Shown here one piece after another: positions 19,339 through 27,636 of a stretch of DNA of 64,000 bases. The notes beneath the pieces were generated by a model that was given only the letters and a program-made list of their open reading frames with translations, did not search any database and was not told where the DNA came from. This stretch comes from CAWAPS01 sp963783945 (GTDB lineage: Bacteria > Actinomycetota > Acidimicrobiia > Acidimicrobiales > Palsa-688), in assembly GCA_963783945.1 (NCBI GenBank), contig CAWAPS010000025.1, forward strand, positions 158,739-222,738, read 5' to 3'. Each line of letters opens with the position of its first letter. Positions within the stretch are counted from its first letter, which is position 1. The translations under genes were made by a program, and so were the position numbers.

Positions 19339-21805
19339 CCGGCAATCCCGACTATCGGCTTGGGCTTCGACGCCACCGCCGAGCCGTGACTACGGCGTCG
19401 CCGTAGCCATAGACGCGCTCCATTGGCGGCGGCCAGCCAAGTAGCCCCCCCATCCGGCGTAGGGCAGTATCCCCACCACCTTGGCCGCGGCGACCCGGAA
19501 GGCCGAGCCGTGGTAGACGGCGGCCCCGTAGGGGAGACACTCGCCGTTGGACTCGACCAGCCAGTAGCCCCCGGCGCCCGGATAGGCGGCCATGGCGGTT
19601 ATGGGCGCCGCCAGCTTCAAGGTGTTCGCCCCGCCGTAGTAGCCGGCGTCGCCATAGCCGTATACCGCCCCGTTCGAGGTCACCAGCCAGTAGCCCTTGC
19701 CCGTCCGGGGTGGCTGCCATGCCGACGATCGGGGCCGCCAGCCTGACGTGCGTTGGCCCCGCCGTAGTAGTGAGCGTCGCCGAAGCCATATACAGCTCCC
19801 GTTCGAAGTGACCAACCAGTAGCCCGTTGCCGTCAGGAGTGGCTGTCGATCGCCACGAATGGGACGGGGCAGCTTGAGGGTGTTGGCGCCCCCGTGATAA
19901 GGCACGCCGTACCCGAGGATCGATGCCGTTCGACTCCACCAGCCAGTACCCGCTGCCGGACGGGGTAGCGGCCATCCCCACGACCGGCTTTGCGTGGGTT
20001 GCCGTTGGTGGCCCCGTGGAAGCTTGGCCGTGCCGTAGCCGTAGACCAGCCCGTTGGACGCCACCAGCCAGTAGCCCTTGAATGGAGGGGGAGGAGGGAT
20101 GTGCTGGATGGTGGCCGACTCCGGTTGACTGCGTCGTGCTTGCGAACATTCCATTGCCCGACCGGACCACCAAGCTGACCGTCAGGGCGTGACCAGGCGT
20201 GTACTGACATGGGACGACAAGCGGCACCGAACTGGACGAGGCGTTGGCGGCAAAGGTCGGCAGTGCCACACAGCGAAACCCCCGCGACCAGAGTGCGCAG
20301 TCGAGCCGCAGACCGACGCGGTCGCGCCCGTCGACAGCGGCTCATCAACCGACACCGTGAAGTTGACGGTGGTGTTCCCGGTCGCCGTCACCTGCTTGAT
20401 CGGTGGGTTGGCCACCGACACCGTCGGGCCGAACACCCGCATCAGACCGACCTCGGTGTCGTTCCCGGCTACTAGCCCCGTCGGCACCTGACCGGCCCCG
20501 ACGGCCCGGCCGTCGCTCTGCACCGCGATCGCGTTCAGGCCGGCGGACAGCCCCGAGTGGGACCCGACCACCATTCCCGAGCTGCCGAAATGGGTGTTGG
20601 GAGCTCCGGTGCGTGCCGCTGTACTCACCAATCACCATCGACGTACTGCCACGTGGGCGCCTTCGGTACCCGGCGGCGATCAGGAAGTCGCCGACGGGCT
20701 CGTAAACAAGCGAGTTCCACCTGCACGACACCGCTCGCCCACCTCGAGCCCTGCCGCCGTTCTGGGACTGGTTGACCGAAGCTCGCATCGGGCGTGCCCG
20801 TTGGCGACCCCACTCCTGCGACGACCGAGAGAGGCTGCCCTGGTATCCGGCGACCGCGACGTTGCCATTGGGCAACGCAGCCACGCCCTGGGCCTGGCCG
20901 TTCGTGCATCGTTAGGACGGAGGTCGACACGAAGCCCGGTGCGTTGAAACTGGGGTCGAAGCGTCCCGGCGTTGGCTCCGTGCCAATATCTCAGCCGCGG
21001 TCAACGTGGTCGGTGCCCCCAGCTGTAAAGTCGCCGCAGCCTGCCGACGACGATGTCGCCCGCGGTCGCCGGACCCGGCCCCATGATCGCAACCGAGTTC
21101 GCCTCAGAGTGAGGGCGCTCGCCAAGTTGAACGCTCGGCATACCCGGTGGATGCGAACGAGGTGTCGGGGCTCCCCGCAGGGGTGAAATCGGGCGACGAG
21201 CGTCTGCGGCAGGCACCGGATGAACCCGGCGGCCACGATGTTGCCCTGCGGAGTCCGTCGTGACCGCGTTGAACTGACCTCCGCAAGGGGCGTTGGGGTC
21301 GGCGATGCCCTGGGTGCCGAAGATGGTGTGCGCTCCGGCGGGAGTCAGCGCGACGACGACGGGCTGGAAGCCGGGGGCGCAACTGGAGTTGATTCTGTAA
21401 CCGACGGCGACGATGTCGCCGGCATACGGGTCCCGGAGGTGAGCACCGTCACCGCGTTGGCCTTGCCGTTGGGGAGCCGGTGCTGGCTTGCCAGGTGAGC
21501 GACCCCGGCTGATGAGAACTCTGCGACTTGCAACTGTGGCGTGGTCGCGGTGCGTGTTGAGACCAGCCGGCGGTCACGATGTCGCCGGCGCCAGTCAAAC
21601 CCGACGGGACGATCGGTGACCCCGTTGGCCGCGACTGTCGTTGCCACCGAGGGTGGACACCGCCACCCCGCTGGTCCCGAACGATGTGTCGAGGGTCCCC
21701 GGCTGAGCGGCACGCGCGGGGAGTGGCCACGGCCGTTACGCCAAGACACCCGCCTACGATTAGGACCGCCGCGCAGAGCGCGCGGGCACGACCCGCTCGC
21801 ATCAC
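19335..21805 (-). pseudogene. secreted beta-propeller protein (delta-60 and GYWLV repeats), many frameshifts
   Basis: Pieces in all three minus-strand frames join into one protein of about 820 residues. It begins with a signal peptide (ALCAAVLIVGGCLGVTAVA), followed by delta-60-type repeats (PGTLDTSFGTSGVAV; FTPAGSPDTSFASTG; GDIVAVGYRI; NAIAVQSDGRAVGAGQ), a linker beta domain (VNFTVSVDEPLS), then about six GYWLVxSNG repeats with GYGDAxYYGGAN, a repeat common in secreted acidimicrobial proteins. The conserved sequence changes frame about every 100-200 bases in the first half. The final stop (TGA, 19335-19337) overlaps the ATG of the giant protein gene as ATGA, so the two belong together. Both repeat types probably fold as beta-propellers; the ligand is unknown. 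Confidence 0.65.
19390..20154 (-). CDS. longest GYWLV-repeat frame block of the propeller protein
   Basis: The block encodes most of the C-terminal propeller: FKGYWLVASNGLVYGYG, GYWLVTSNGAVYGYGDAGYY, and GGYWLVESNGECLPYGAAVY are in frame, while intervening copies slip out of frame and back (for example ASILGYGVPYHGGANTLKL). The last copy leaves the frame near 19425, and the native tail ends KPKPIVGIAG at 19335. It is a fragment of the gene starting at 21805. Confidence 0.45.
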   Translation of the reverse strand: MECSQARRSQPESATIQHIPPPPPFKGYWLVASNGLVYGYGTAKLPRGHQRQPTQSRSWGWPLPRPAAGTGWWSRTASILGYGVPYHGGANTLKLPRPIRGDRQPLLTATGYWLVTSNGSCIWLRRRSLLRRGQRTSGWRPRSSAWQPPRTGKGYWLVTSNGAVYGYGDAGYYGGANTLKLAAPITAMAAYPGAGGYWLVESNGECLPYGAAVYHGSAFRVAAAKVVGILPYAGWGGYLAGRRQWSASMATATP

Positions 21806-21868
21806 GGTGGTTCGGCGGGACCTCCGTCGCGCCCAGTCGACTTAGTCCCCGCGTTCATCACCCTGAGT

Positions 21869-21883
21869 GTTTACACCATAAAC
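21869..21883. promoter_or_regulatory. inverted repeat GTTTA-n5-TAAAC between metF and the propeller gene
   Basis: A short AT-rich inverted repeat in otherwise very GC-rich DNA, GTTTA CACCA TAAAC. It lies downstream of metF and about 65 bases upstream of the start of the propeller gene (both minus strand). It could be an operator or part of the propeller-gene promoter; as a terminator the stem is weak. Confidence 0.35.
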
Positions 21884-21916
21884 AAGACCCGCCACAACGG
21901 GTGATCTGGAAAAAGA

Positions 21917-22777
21917 TCAGGTGGCTGCGGCCGCCAGCCCGAGGTTTGCGTATATCTCGCGGGTCGCCAGCGAACGATTGAGAGTGTAGAAGTGCAAACC
22001 CGGTGCGCCCGCGTCGAGGAGATCGCGGCACAGCTGAGTCGCCAGCTCGATGCCGGCGGCTCGGACCGAGGTGGGGTTCCCGGCGCTTTCCAGGCGGGCG
22101 ACCATTTCCGGCGGGACGGCGGCCCCCATTTCCGCCCGGCGGGGAATGGCCGACATGCTGGTGACCGGCATGATCCCCGGCACCACCGGCTTATCGACGC
22201 CACGCGCCGCCAGGTCGTCCACTAAGGAGAGGTACTCCTCCGGGCGGAAGAAGAACTGGGTCACCGCGAAGTCGGCCAGGCGCAGCTTCTCGGCCAGCCA
22301 GTCCCGATCGAAGCGCATGTTCGGTGAACGCGGGTGGCCGATAGGGTGGGCGGCCACCCCGATCGAGAACCCTCCGATGGCCCGGGCCAGCTCGACCAGC
22401 TCGATGGCGAAGAGGAGTTCACCCTCGGTCGCGTCGGGATCGGTAGGCGGGTCTCCTCCGAGCGCCATGAGGTTCTCGACGCCCGCCTTTCGCAGTTCGA
22501 CCAGGATCTCTGCCAACTCGAGACGGGTATGGGCGGCGCAGATCAGATGGGCCATCGGCGTCAGCGTGGTGGTCCTCAGCATGCCGGCGACCAACTCATG
22601 GGTCCGACGGCGAGACGAGCGCCCGCCCCGGTACGTCACAGAAACAAAGGAGGGGCGCAGTGGCTGCAAGTCCATCAGCGCCGCCACCAGCTGAGCGTGC
22701 TCGGCGTCGTCCTTCGGCGGGTAGAACTCGAAGGAGTACGTCGGGCCGGCGGACAGGAGGTCGGCGATGCGGGCCAT
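21917..22777 (-). CDS. metF: methylenetetrahydrofolate reductase
   Basis: A 286-residue TIM-barrel flavoprotein that reduces 5,10-methylene-THF to 5-methyl-THF for methionine synthesis. Visible family features are SFEFYPPKD at the N-terminus (catalytic Glu region), FVSVTYRGG, the FAD-contact segment NLMALGGDPP, GVAAHPIGHPRS, QFFFRPEEY and VPGIMPVTS. The length is usual for MetF. It is divergent from purN, with 40 bases between the starts, so the two folate-linked genes may share a promoter region. The C-terminus ends HFYTLNRSLATREIYANLGL, complete. Confidence 0.95.
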   Translation of the reverse strand: MARIADLLSAGPTYSFEFYPPKDDAEHAQLVAALMDLQPLRPSFVSVTYRGGRSSRRRTHELVAGMLRTTTLTPMAHLICAAHTRLELAEILVELRKAGVENLMALGGDPPTDPDATEGELLFAIELVELARAIGGFSIGVAAHPIGHPRSPNMRFDRDWLAEKLRLADFAVTQFFFRPEEYLSLVDDLAARGVDKPVVPGIMPVTSMSAIPRRAEMGAAVPPEMVARLESAGNPTSVRAAGIELATQLCRDLLDAGAPGLHFYTLNRSLATREIYANLGLAAAAT

Positions 22778-22817
22778 GACAGCAGGTTAGAGCCGGTCGG
22801 GTAGCGTCACACTGTGT

Positions 22818-23417
22818 TTGAGGATCGGCGTGCCTGACGAGCCGGCCCGCCTCGGGGTCCTGGCATCGGGCGCCGGGACCATCCTGGGCGCCATACTCGA
22901 CGCCGGCCTACCGGCGCGGGCCGTGATCCTCGACCGGAAGTGCCGCGCCGCGGACCTCGCCGGGGGGGCCGGTATTCCTTTCGAGATCGTGGAGCGGGAG
23001 AGCTACGGGCCCGACTTCGACCGGACCGCCTACACCCACCGCATCGTGGAGTCGCTGAAGAGACACCGGATCGATGTGGTCGCGATGGCGGGGTTCGGCA
23101 CCGTCCTTTCCGCTCCGATATTCGACATGTACGCCGGGCGCATCCTCAACACCCACCCGGCGCTCCTGCCCGCCTTCAAGGGGTGGCACGCCGTGCGCGA
23201 CGCGCTGGCGGCCGGGGTGAAGGTCACGGGGACGACCGTCCATATCGCGACCGAGGAGGTCGACGCCGGCCCCATTCTCGCCCAAGAGGCGGTGCCGGTC
23301 CGGCCCGGCGACACGGAGGAGACCCTCCACGAACGGATCAAGACCGTGGAGCGCAGGCTGTATCCCGAGACGATTCGTCTTTTCCTGGAACATATGAGTA
23401 AAGGAGAAGGCCCATGA
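22818..23417 (+). CDS. purN: phosphoribosylglycinamide formyltransferase
   Basis: About 195-199 residues. It transfers the formyl group of 10-formyl-THF to GAR in purine synthesis. Seen are the N-terminal strand LGVLASGAGT (usual GSGTN varied to GAGT), AVILDRKCRAADLAGGAGIP, the catalytic segment ILNTHPALLPAF (Asn and His), and GTTVHIATEEVDAGPIL with the essential Asp. The start is either TTG at 22818 or GTG at 22830; both are in frame. The stop overlaps the purH ATG by four bases (ATGA), so purN-purH are translated together. Confidence 0.9.
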   Translation: MRIGVPDEPARLGVLASGAGTILGAILDAGLPARAVILDRKCRAADLAGGAGIPFEIVERESYGPDFDRTAYTHRIVESLKRHRIDVVAMAGFGTVLSAPIFDMYAGRILNTHPALLPAFKGWHAVRDALAAGVKVTGTTVHIATEEVDAGPILAQEAVPVRPGDTEETLHERIKTVERRLYPETIRLFLEHMSKGEGP

Positions 23418-24925
23418 GGGTCCTTATGTCGGTATACGACAAAGCCGGCCTGGGGGATTTCGCCCGTCGCCTGGTCGAGCTGGGCCACCAGCTCATCGCG
23501 AGCGGCGGGACCGCGGCCTACCTGGCCGGCGCCGGCATCCCCCACCTCACGGTCGAGTCGGTCACCCAGGCTCCGGAGATGCTGGGGGGCCGGGTGAAGA
23601 CGCTCCATCCCAGGCTCCACGGAGGCATCCTCGCCGACCTGGCGGAACCGGGACACGTTGCCGACCTACAGCGCGAGGCCATCGATCCCATCGGGCTGGT
23701 CGTCTGCAACCTGTACCCCTTCCGTTCCAACCCGTCCATCGAGCTGATCGACGTCGGCGGACCGACCATGGTGCGGGCCGCAGCCAAGAACTGGGCGTAC
23801 GTCGGGGCGGTCGTGGACCCGGCCGACTACCCGGCCGTGCTCGAGGAGCTCGAGGGGACCGGCTCATTGTCCAACGACCTGCGCCGGCGGCTGGCGGCGG
23901 CCGCCTTCGCCCACACCGCGGCCTACGACGCGGCCATCGCCAATTGGTTCGCGGAAGGAACCGAGGGGGCCGACCTGCCGGCGACGGTTCACCTGTCGCT
24001 GGAGCGGGTCCAGCCGCTCCGCTACGGCGAGAACCCTCATCAGCGGGGCGCCCGCTACCGGGTCACGGGGACCTACAGCTGGTGGGACGACGTGGTCCAG
24101 CACGGCGGCATGGAGCTTTCCTACCTCAACCTGTACGACGCCGACGCGGCCTGGCGCCTGGCCCACCAGCTGGCCGATCTCGGGCCGGCGGTCGCGGTGG
24201 TGGTAAAGCATGCCAACCCCTGTGGTGTAGCCGTGGCCGACGACATCCTGTCGGCGTACGACCGGGCCTTTGAGTGCGACCCTATGTCGGCCTTCGGGGG
24301 GATCGTGGCCTTGAGCGCCCCGGTCACCGAGCCGGTGGCAGGGGACATGGTGGCCAACGCCAGGGCCGACGTGGTCATCGCCCCGGCCTACGACGACGCC
24401 GCGCTGGCGTTGTTCGCGACCAAGCGCAAGAACATGCGAGTCCTGGCCGCGCCCCCGCCCACCCATGACCAGTGGCACATGCGCCAGATAAGTGGCGGCT
24501 GGCTGGTGCAGGACCCTTACGTGCTCGCCACCGGTCGCGCCGACTGGCGGGTCGTCACCAAAGCCCAGCCGACTGAGGCCAACTGGCGCGACATCGAGCT
24601 GGCCTGGCGGGTCTGCGCCGCCGTCAAGTCGAACGCCATCGTGCTGGCAGCTGACGGCATGGCCGTTGGCATTGGAGGAGGCCAGCAGAACCGGGTCACG
24701 CCCGGGGAGATCGCCTCGGCCCGGGCCGCCGGCCGGGCTAAGGGAGGCGCGGCGGCCAGCGATGCGTTCTTTCCGTTCCGGGACGGCCTCGACGCCTGCG
24801 CCGCCGCCGGCGTGGCCGCGGTGATCCAGCCGGGCGGCTCGGTTCGCGACGAAGAGGTGATCGCCGCCGCCGACGAGCACGGGCTGGTGATGGTCTTCAC
24901 GGGTGAAAGGCAGTTCCAACATTGA
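23414..24925 (+). CDS. purH: bifunctional AICAR transformylase/IMP cyclohydrolase
   Basis: A 503-residue protein catalysing the last two steps of IMP synthesis. The N-terminal MGS-like cyclohydrolase domain has VLMSVYDKAGLGDFAR, LIASGGTAAYL and GRVKTLHPRLHGGIL. The C-terminal transformylase domain has LRYGENPHQRGARY, VVKHANPCGVAV with the catalytic Lys-His, MSAFGGIVAL and QPGGSVRDEEVIAAADEHG. The length is normal. It overlaps purN at its start and folD at its end (TTGA at 24922-24925). Confidence 0.96.
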   Translation: MRVLMSVYDKAGLGDFARRLVELGHQLIASGGTAAYLAGAGIPHLTVESVTQAPEMLGGRVKTLHPRLHGGILADLAEPGHVADLQREAIDPIGLVVCNLYPFRSNPSIELIDVGGPTMVRAAAKNWAYVGAVVDPADYPAVLEELEGTGSLSNDLRRRLAAAAFAHTAAYDAAIANWFAEGTEGADLPATVHLSLERVQPLRYGENPHQRGARYRVTGTYSWWDDVVQHGGMELSYLNLYDADAAWRLAHQLADLGPAVAVVVKHANPCGVAVADDILSAYDRAFECDPMSAFGGIVALSAPVTEPVAGDMVANARADVVIAPAYDDAALALFATKRKNMRVLAAPPPTHDQWHMRQISGGWLVQDPYVLATGRADWRVVTKAQPTEANWRDIELAWRVCAAVKSNAIVLAADGMAVGIGGGQQNRVTPGEIASARAAGRAKGGAAASDAFFPFRDGLDACAAAGVAAVIQPGGSVRDEEVIAAADEHGLVMVFTGERQFQH

Positions 24926-25786
24926 GCGGGGCGGTTCTCATGCCCGGCGCGCCGGTGGCCGATGCGGTGATGGCCGACGTTGCCGATCAGGTAGGCAAGC
25001 TGGCCTCGAAGGGAAGGACGGTCGGGCTGGCCACCATCCTGGTTGGCGACGATCCGGCAAGCGCCGGCTACGTGGCGAAGAAGCACGAAGCCTGCGAGAG
25101 GGTCGGCATCAACTCGGTGGACGTCCGAATCTCGGCGGAGGGCAACCAGGCCGAGCTGCTCGAGGCCATCGCCCAGCTGAACGCCGACCCCGCGGTCGAC
25201 GGGTACATCATTCAGCATCCGGTCCCGCTCCGGGTTCGACTTCAATCAGGCCGTCTCCGCGATGGACCCGGCAAAGGACGCTGACGGGCTGCATCCGACC
25301 AACCTCGGCCTACTCGCTCTCGGCGAGCGGGGTGCCCCCAGGCCGTGCACCCCGCTCGGTATCCAAGCCATGCTCACCCACTACGAAGTACCCGTGGCCG
25401 GCCGCAACGTGGTCATCGTGGGGCGCGGCCCCACCCTCGGCCGTCCGCTGGCGCTCCTGCTCTCGCTCAAGGAGGAAGGGGCGAACGCCGCAGTGACCAA
25501 CGTCCACACGGGCGTGGCCAACTGGGCCGATTACACCCGGGCCGCCGACATCGTCGTTGGAGCCGCCGGGCAACCGAACATGATCACCCCCGACACCATC
25601 CGTGCCGGTGCGTGCGTCATCGGTGGCGGCCTCACCTGGGAGGGACGGAAGGCGTTTTCCGATGTGGACGAGTCCTGCGCCGAGGTGGCGGGCTGGATCA
25701 CGCCCCGGCTCGGCGGGGTCGGCGTAACCACCGTGGCCATGCTCCTACGCAATACGGTCGCGGCAGCAGAGCGCCATCTGGCGTAA
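24922..25786 (+). CDS. folD: methylenetetrahydrofolate dehydrogenase/cyclohydrolase, one frameshift near 25,235
   Basis: The N-terminal half reads from TTG at 24922 (GLATILVGDDPASAGYVAKK, YIIQHPVP), the C-terminal half in the next frame (MDPAKDADGLHPTNLGLL, NVVIVGRGPTLGRPLALLL, GGLTWEGRKAFSDVDE, GWITPRLGGVGVTTVAMLL). The missing link GFDFNQAVSA is found at the switch, around CCGCTCCGGGTTCGAC, so a single base has been lost or gained there. FolD interconverts 5,10-methylene-, methenyl- and 10-formyl-THF, feeding PurN and PurH beside it. Since folD is normally essential and every other part is conserved, a sequencing error is the likeliest cause. Confidence 0.85.
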
Positions 25787-25855
25787 CCGAGCTCCCATTA
25801 CGCGCCCGGGCAGGATCCCGCAATCTCCCCAGGCGCCCCACCGAGGCGAAAGTCC

Positions 25856-26380
25856 TCAGCCCCGCAACGGTGCGCCGAGGCGGACAGCCACCTCAGCGGC
25901 ATCCGCCGGATCGCCGACGGGGATGATCCCGCCATCGGCGGTCCCTCCCGGACGGGTCAGTTCCCAGGTGGCGACCCCGATCACCGGCTTGCCGGCCCGC
26001 AGGGCGAAAGCGATCTCCGACAGCGTCCCGTATTCGCCTCCTACCGCGACCACCGAAGCGCCCGAGTTGACCACGATGGCGTTGCGGGCTTCACCCAGAC
26101 CGGTCGGCACGATGACATCGACCCAGGCGTTGGCCGCCGCCGCGTCCGATCCCGGCAGGATGCCCACGGTCAGGCCTCCCTCGGCCTTGGCGCCCCGGCA
26201 CGCCGCCGCCATCACCCCGCCGAGCCCCCCGCACACGACCGTGGCGCCGGCCCGGGCCAGGGCCTTGCCCACCTCCTCGGCGGCCGCCGCCTCCCCTGGG
26301 CTGGGTTCACTTCCCCCGATGACGGCTACTTGGAGTCCGGAAGGGCCTGTCACGGTGCGGAAGGGTAGATCGAGCACCAC
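25856..26380 (-). CDS. TIGR00725/LOG-like Rossmann-fold protein
   Basis: A 174-residue protein with VAVIGGSEPSPGEAAAAEEVG at the N-terminus, GATVVCGGLGGVMAAACRGAK, GLTVGILPG, then VVNSGASVVAVGGEYGTLSEIAFALR and KPVIGVATWEL. This pattern (the GGxGTxxE motif as GGEYGTLSE) is that of the TIGR00725/SLOG family related to lysine-decarboxylase-like and cytokinin-riboside phosphoribohydrolase (LOG) proteins. The substrate is unknown; nucleotide or molybdenum-cofactor-related ligands have been suggested for the wider fold. The start is a GTG; a second GTG follows it. Confidence 0.8.
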   Translation of the reverse strand: MVLDLPFRTVTGPSGLQVAVIGGSEPSPGEAAAAEEVGKALARAGATVVCGGLGGVMAAACRGAKAEGGLTVGILPGSDAAAANAWVDVIVPTGLGEARNAIVVNSGASVVAVGGEYGTLSEIAFALRAGKPVIGVATWELTRPGGTADGGIIPVGDPADAAEVAVRLGAPLRG

Positions 26381-26751
26381 TTCGGACCGATGGCGCCAGC
26401 CGATTTGGGGTTAATGTCGGTTTCTCGTCAGGTGTTGCGGCGATTTCTCGGCGACAATTTGGTTTCTCGTAGCATTTTCGGACGATTTCCGTGCGATTTG
26501 ACGCCGAGAAAACGAAATGTCTACGAGAAATCGGCTGCCGGCGGCAACGAGGTCCATGCGTCGAGCCAGGCCGGCCGGCCGGGGAGAAAAGGGGGCGGGA
26601 GCCGAGGCGAACGGCGGCGACCGGCAGCCGAGCCGCCGCGCCCGACGCGGAGCGCCCAACCCGTGCCGCACGACCGCCGAGCCCGACAACCCCAGCCCCC
26701 CGCCGCCCGGCCCAACCCGTGCCCGCCCCGCCCCGACCCCCGAGGCCCCGG
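26381..26751. other. intergenic region, AT-richer left half with repeated TTTCTCG motif
   Basis: This 371-base gap separates the end of sucD from the start of the LOG-like gene. The left third (26410-26530) is noticeably AT-richer than the surrounding DNA and holds the repeat cluster listed separately. The right part (26535-26750) is extremely C/G-rich without a credible gene; reading frames through it have no recognisable protein. Confidence 0.6.
26421..26530. promoter_or_regulatory. cluster of five TTTCTCG motifs, three forward and two inverted
   Basis: TTTCTCG occurs at about 26421 (followed by TCA), 26444 (GCG) and 26463 (TAG); its complement CGAGAAA at 26504-26510 (preceded by CGC) and 26524-26530 (preceded by CTA). 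The second and fourth copies match as ten-base inverted repeats (TTTCTCGGCG/CGCCGAGAAA), and the third and fifth likewise (TTTCTCGTAG/CTACGAGAAA). Spacing is about 20 bases between neighbours. The region lies just upstream of the LOG-like gene (starts 26380, minus strand) and could be its promoter with operator sites, or a structured RNA. Confidence 0.5.
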
Positions 26752-27636
26752 TCAGAACCCCTTGACGATCTCCGCCATCTTGACCCCCGCCTCCGTGGGG
26801 TTGTTGACCACGTGAACCCCCGCCTCGGCCAGCGCCTCCATCTTGGCCTGGGCCGTGCCTTTGGAGCCGGAGATGATGGCCCCGGCGTGCCCCATCTTCT
26901 TCCCCGGGGGCGCGGTCACGCCGGCGATGTAAGCCACCACCGGCTTGGTGACCGACGATCCGATGAAATCGGCCGCCTTCTCCTCCTCCGATCCCCCGAT
27001 CTCGCCGAACATCGAGATCGCCCTGGTGTCGGGATCGGCCTCGAACGCGGCGAGGCAGTCGACGAAGTTGGTGCCCGGAACCGGGTCGCCCCCTATGCCC
27101 ACGCAGGTGGTCACGCCCACCCCTAGCTGCTTGAGCTCGTAGAGGGCCTGGTAGGTCAGCGTCCCCGACCGGCTGACTATGCCGACGGGCCCGCCGGGAA
27201 GGGCTATCTCGCCGGCGGTGATACCGATGTTGCACTTGCCCGGGCTGATGACGCCCGGGCAGTTGGGCCCGAGCAGCCGGGTGCCGGGGTGCTCGGAGAG
27301 CAGCACGTTGTAGGTTCGGGCCTCGTCGTGGGCCGGAATGCCCTCGGTGATGCAAACGACGAACGGGATCCCCGCCGCCGCCGCTTCCAGGATGGCGGCG
27401 GACGCCGCCTTCGGCGGCACCGACACGAAGCTGGCGTTGGCCCCGGTCGCCGCCACCGCTTCGGCCACCGTGTTGAAGATCGGGATGCCCTCGACGTCCT
27501 GACCCCCCTTGCCCGGCGTGACGCCGGCCACGATCTGGGTCCCGTAGGCCTTGTTGCGCAGTCCATGGAACCGGCCCTGACCTCCGGTCAGGCCCTGCAC
27601 CACGACCTTGGTCGTGTCGTCCACGAAGATGCTCAC
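26752..27636 (-). CDS. sucD: succinyl-CoA synthetase alpha subunit
   Basis: A 294-residue protein. With SucC it converts succinyl-CoA and NDP to succinate, CoA and NTP in the TCA cycle. The CoA-binding Rossmann part includes VVQGLTGGQGRFHG and VTPGKGGQDVEGIPIFNTV; the later half has ISPGKCNIGITAGEIALPG, GVGVTTCVGIGGDPVPG and the active-site loop AGVTAPPGKKMGHAGAII, whose His is phosphorylated. The GTG start overlaps the sucC stop (GTGA at 27633-27636). The length is normal. Confidence 0.96.
   Translation of the reverse strand: MSIFVDDTTKVVVQGLTGGQGRFHGLRNKAYGTQIVAGVTPGKGGQDVEGIPIFNTVAEAVAATGANASFVSVPPKAASAAILEAAAAGIPFVVCITEGIPAHDEARTYNVLLSEHPGTRLLGPNCPGVISPGKCNIGITAGEIALPGGPVGIVSRSGTLTYQALYELKQLGVGVTTCVGIGGDPVPGTNFVDCLAAFEADPDTRAISMFGEIGGSEEEKAADFIGSSVTKPVVAYIAGVTAPPGKKMGHAGAIISGSKGTAQAKMEALAEAGVHVVNNPTEAGVKMAEIVKGF

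Noticed and set aside
26463..26530. transposon terminal inverted repeats
   Set aside because: Arms are only 10-18 bases, 68 bases apart in total, with no transposase or target-site duplication visible.
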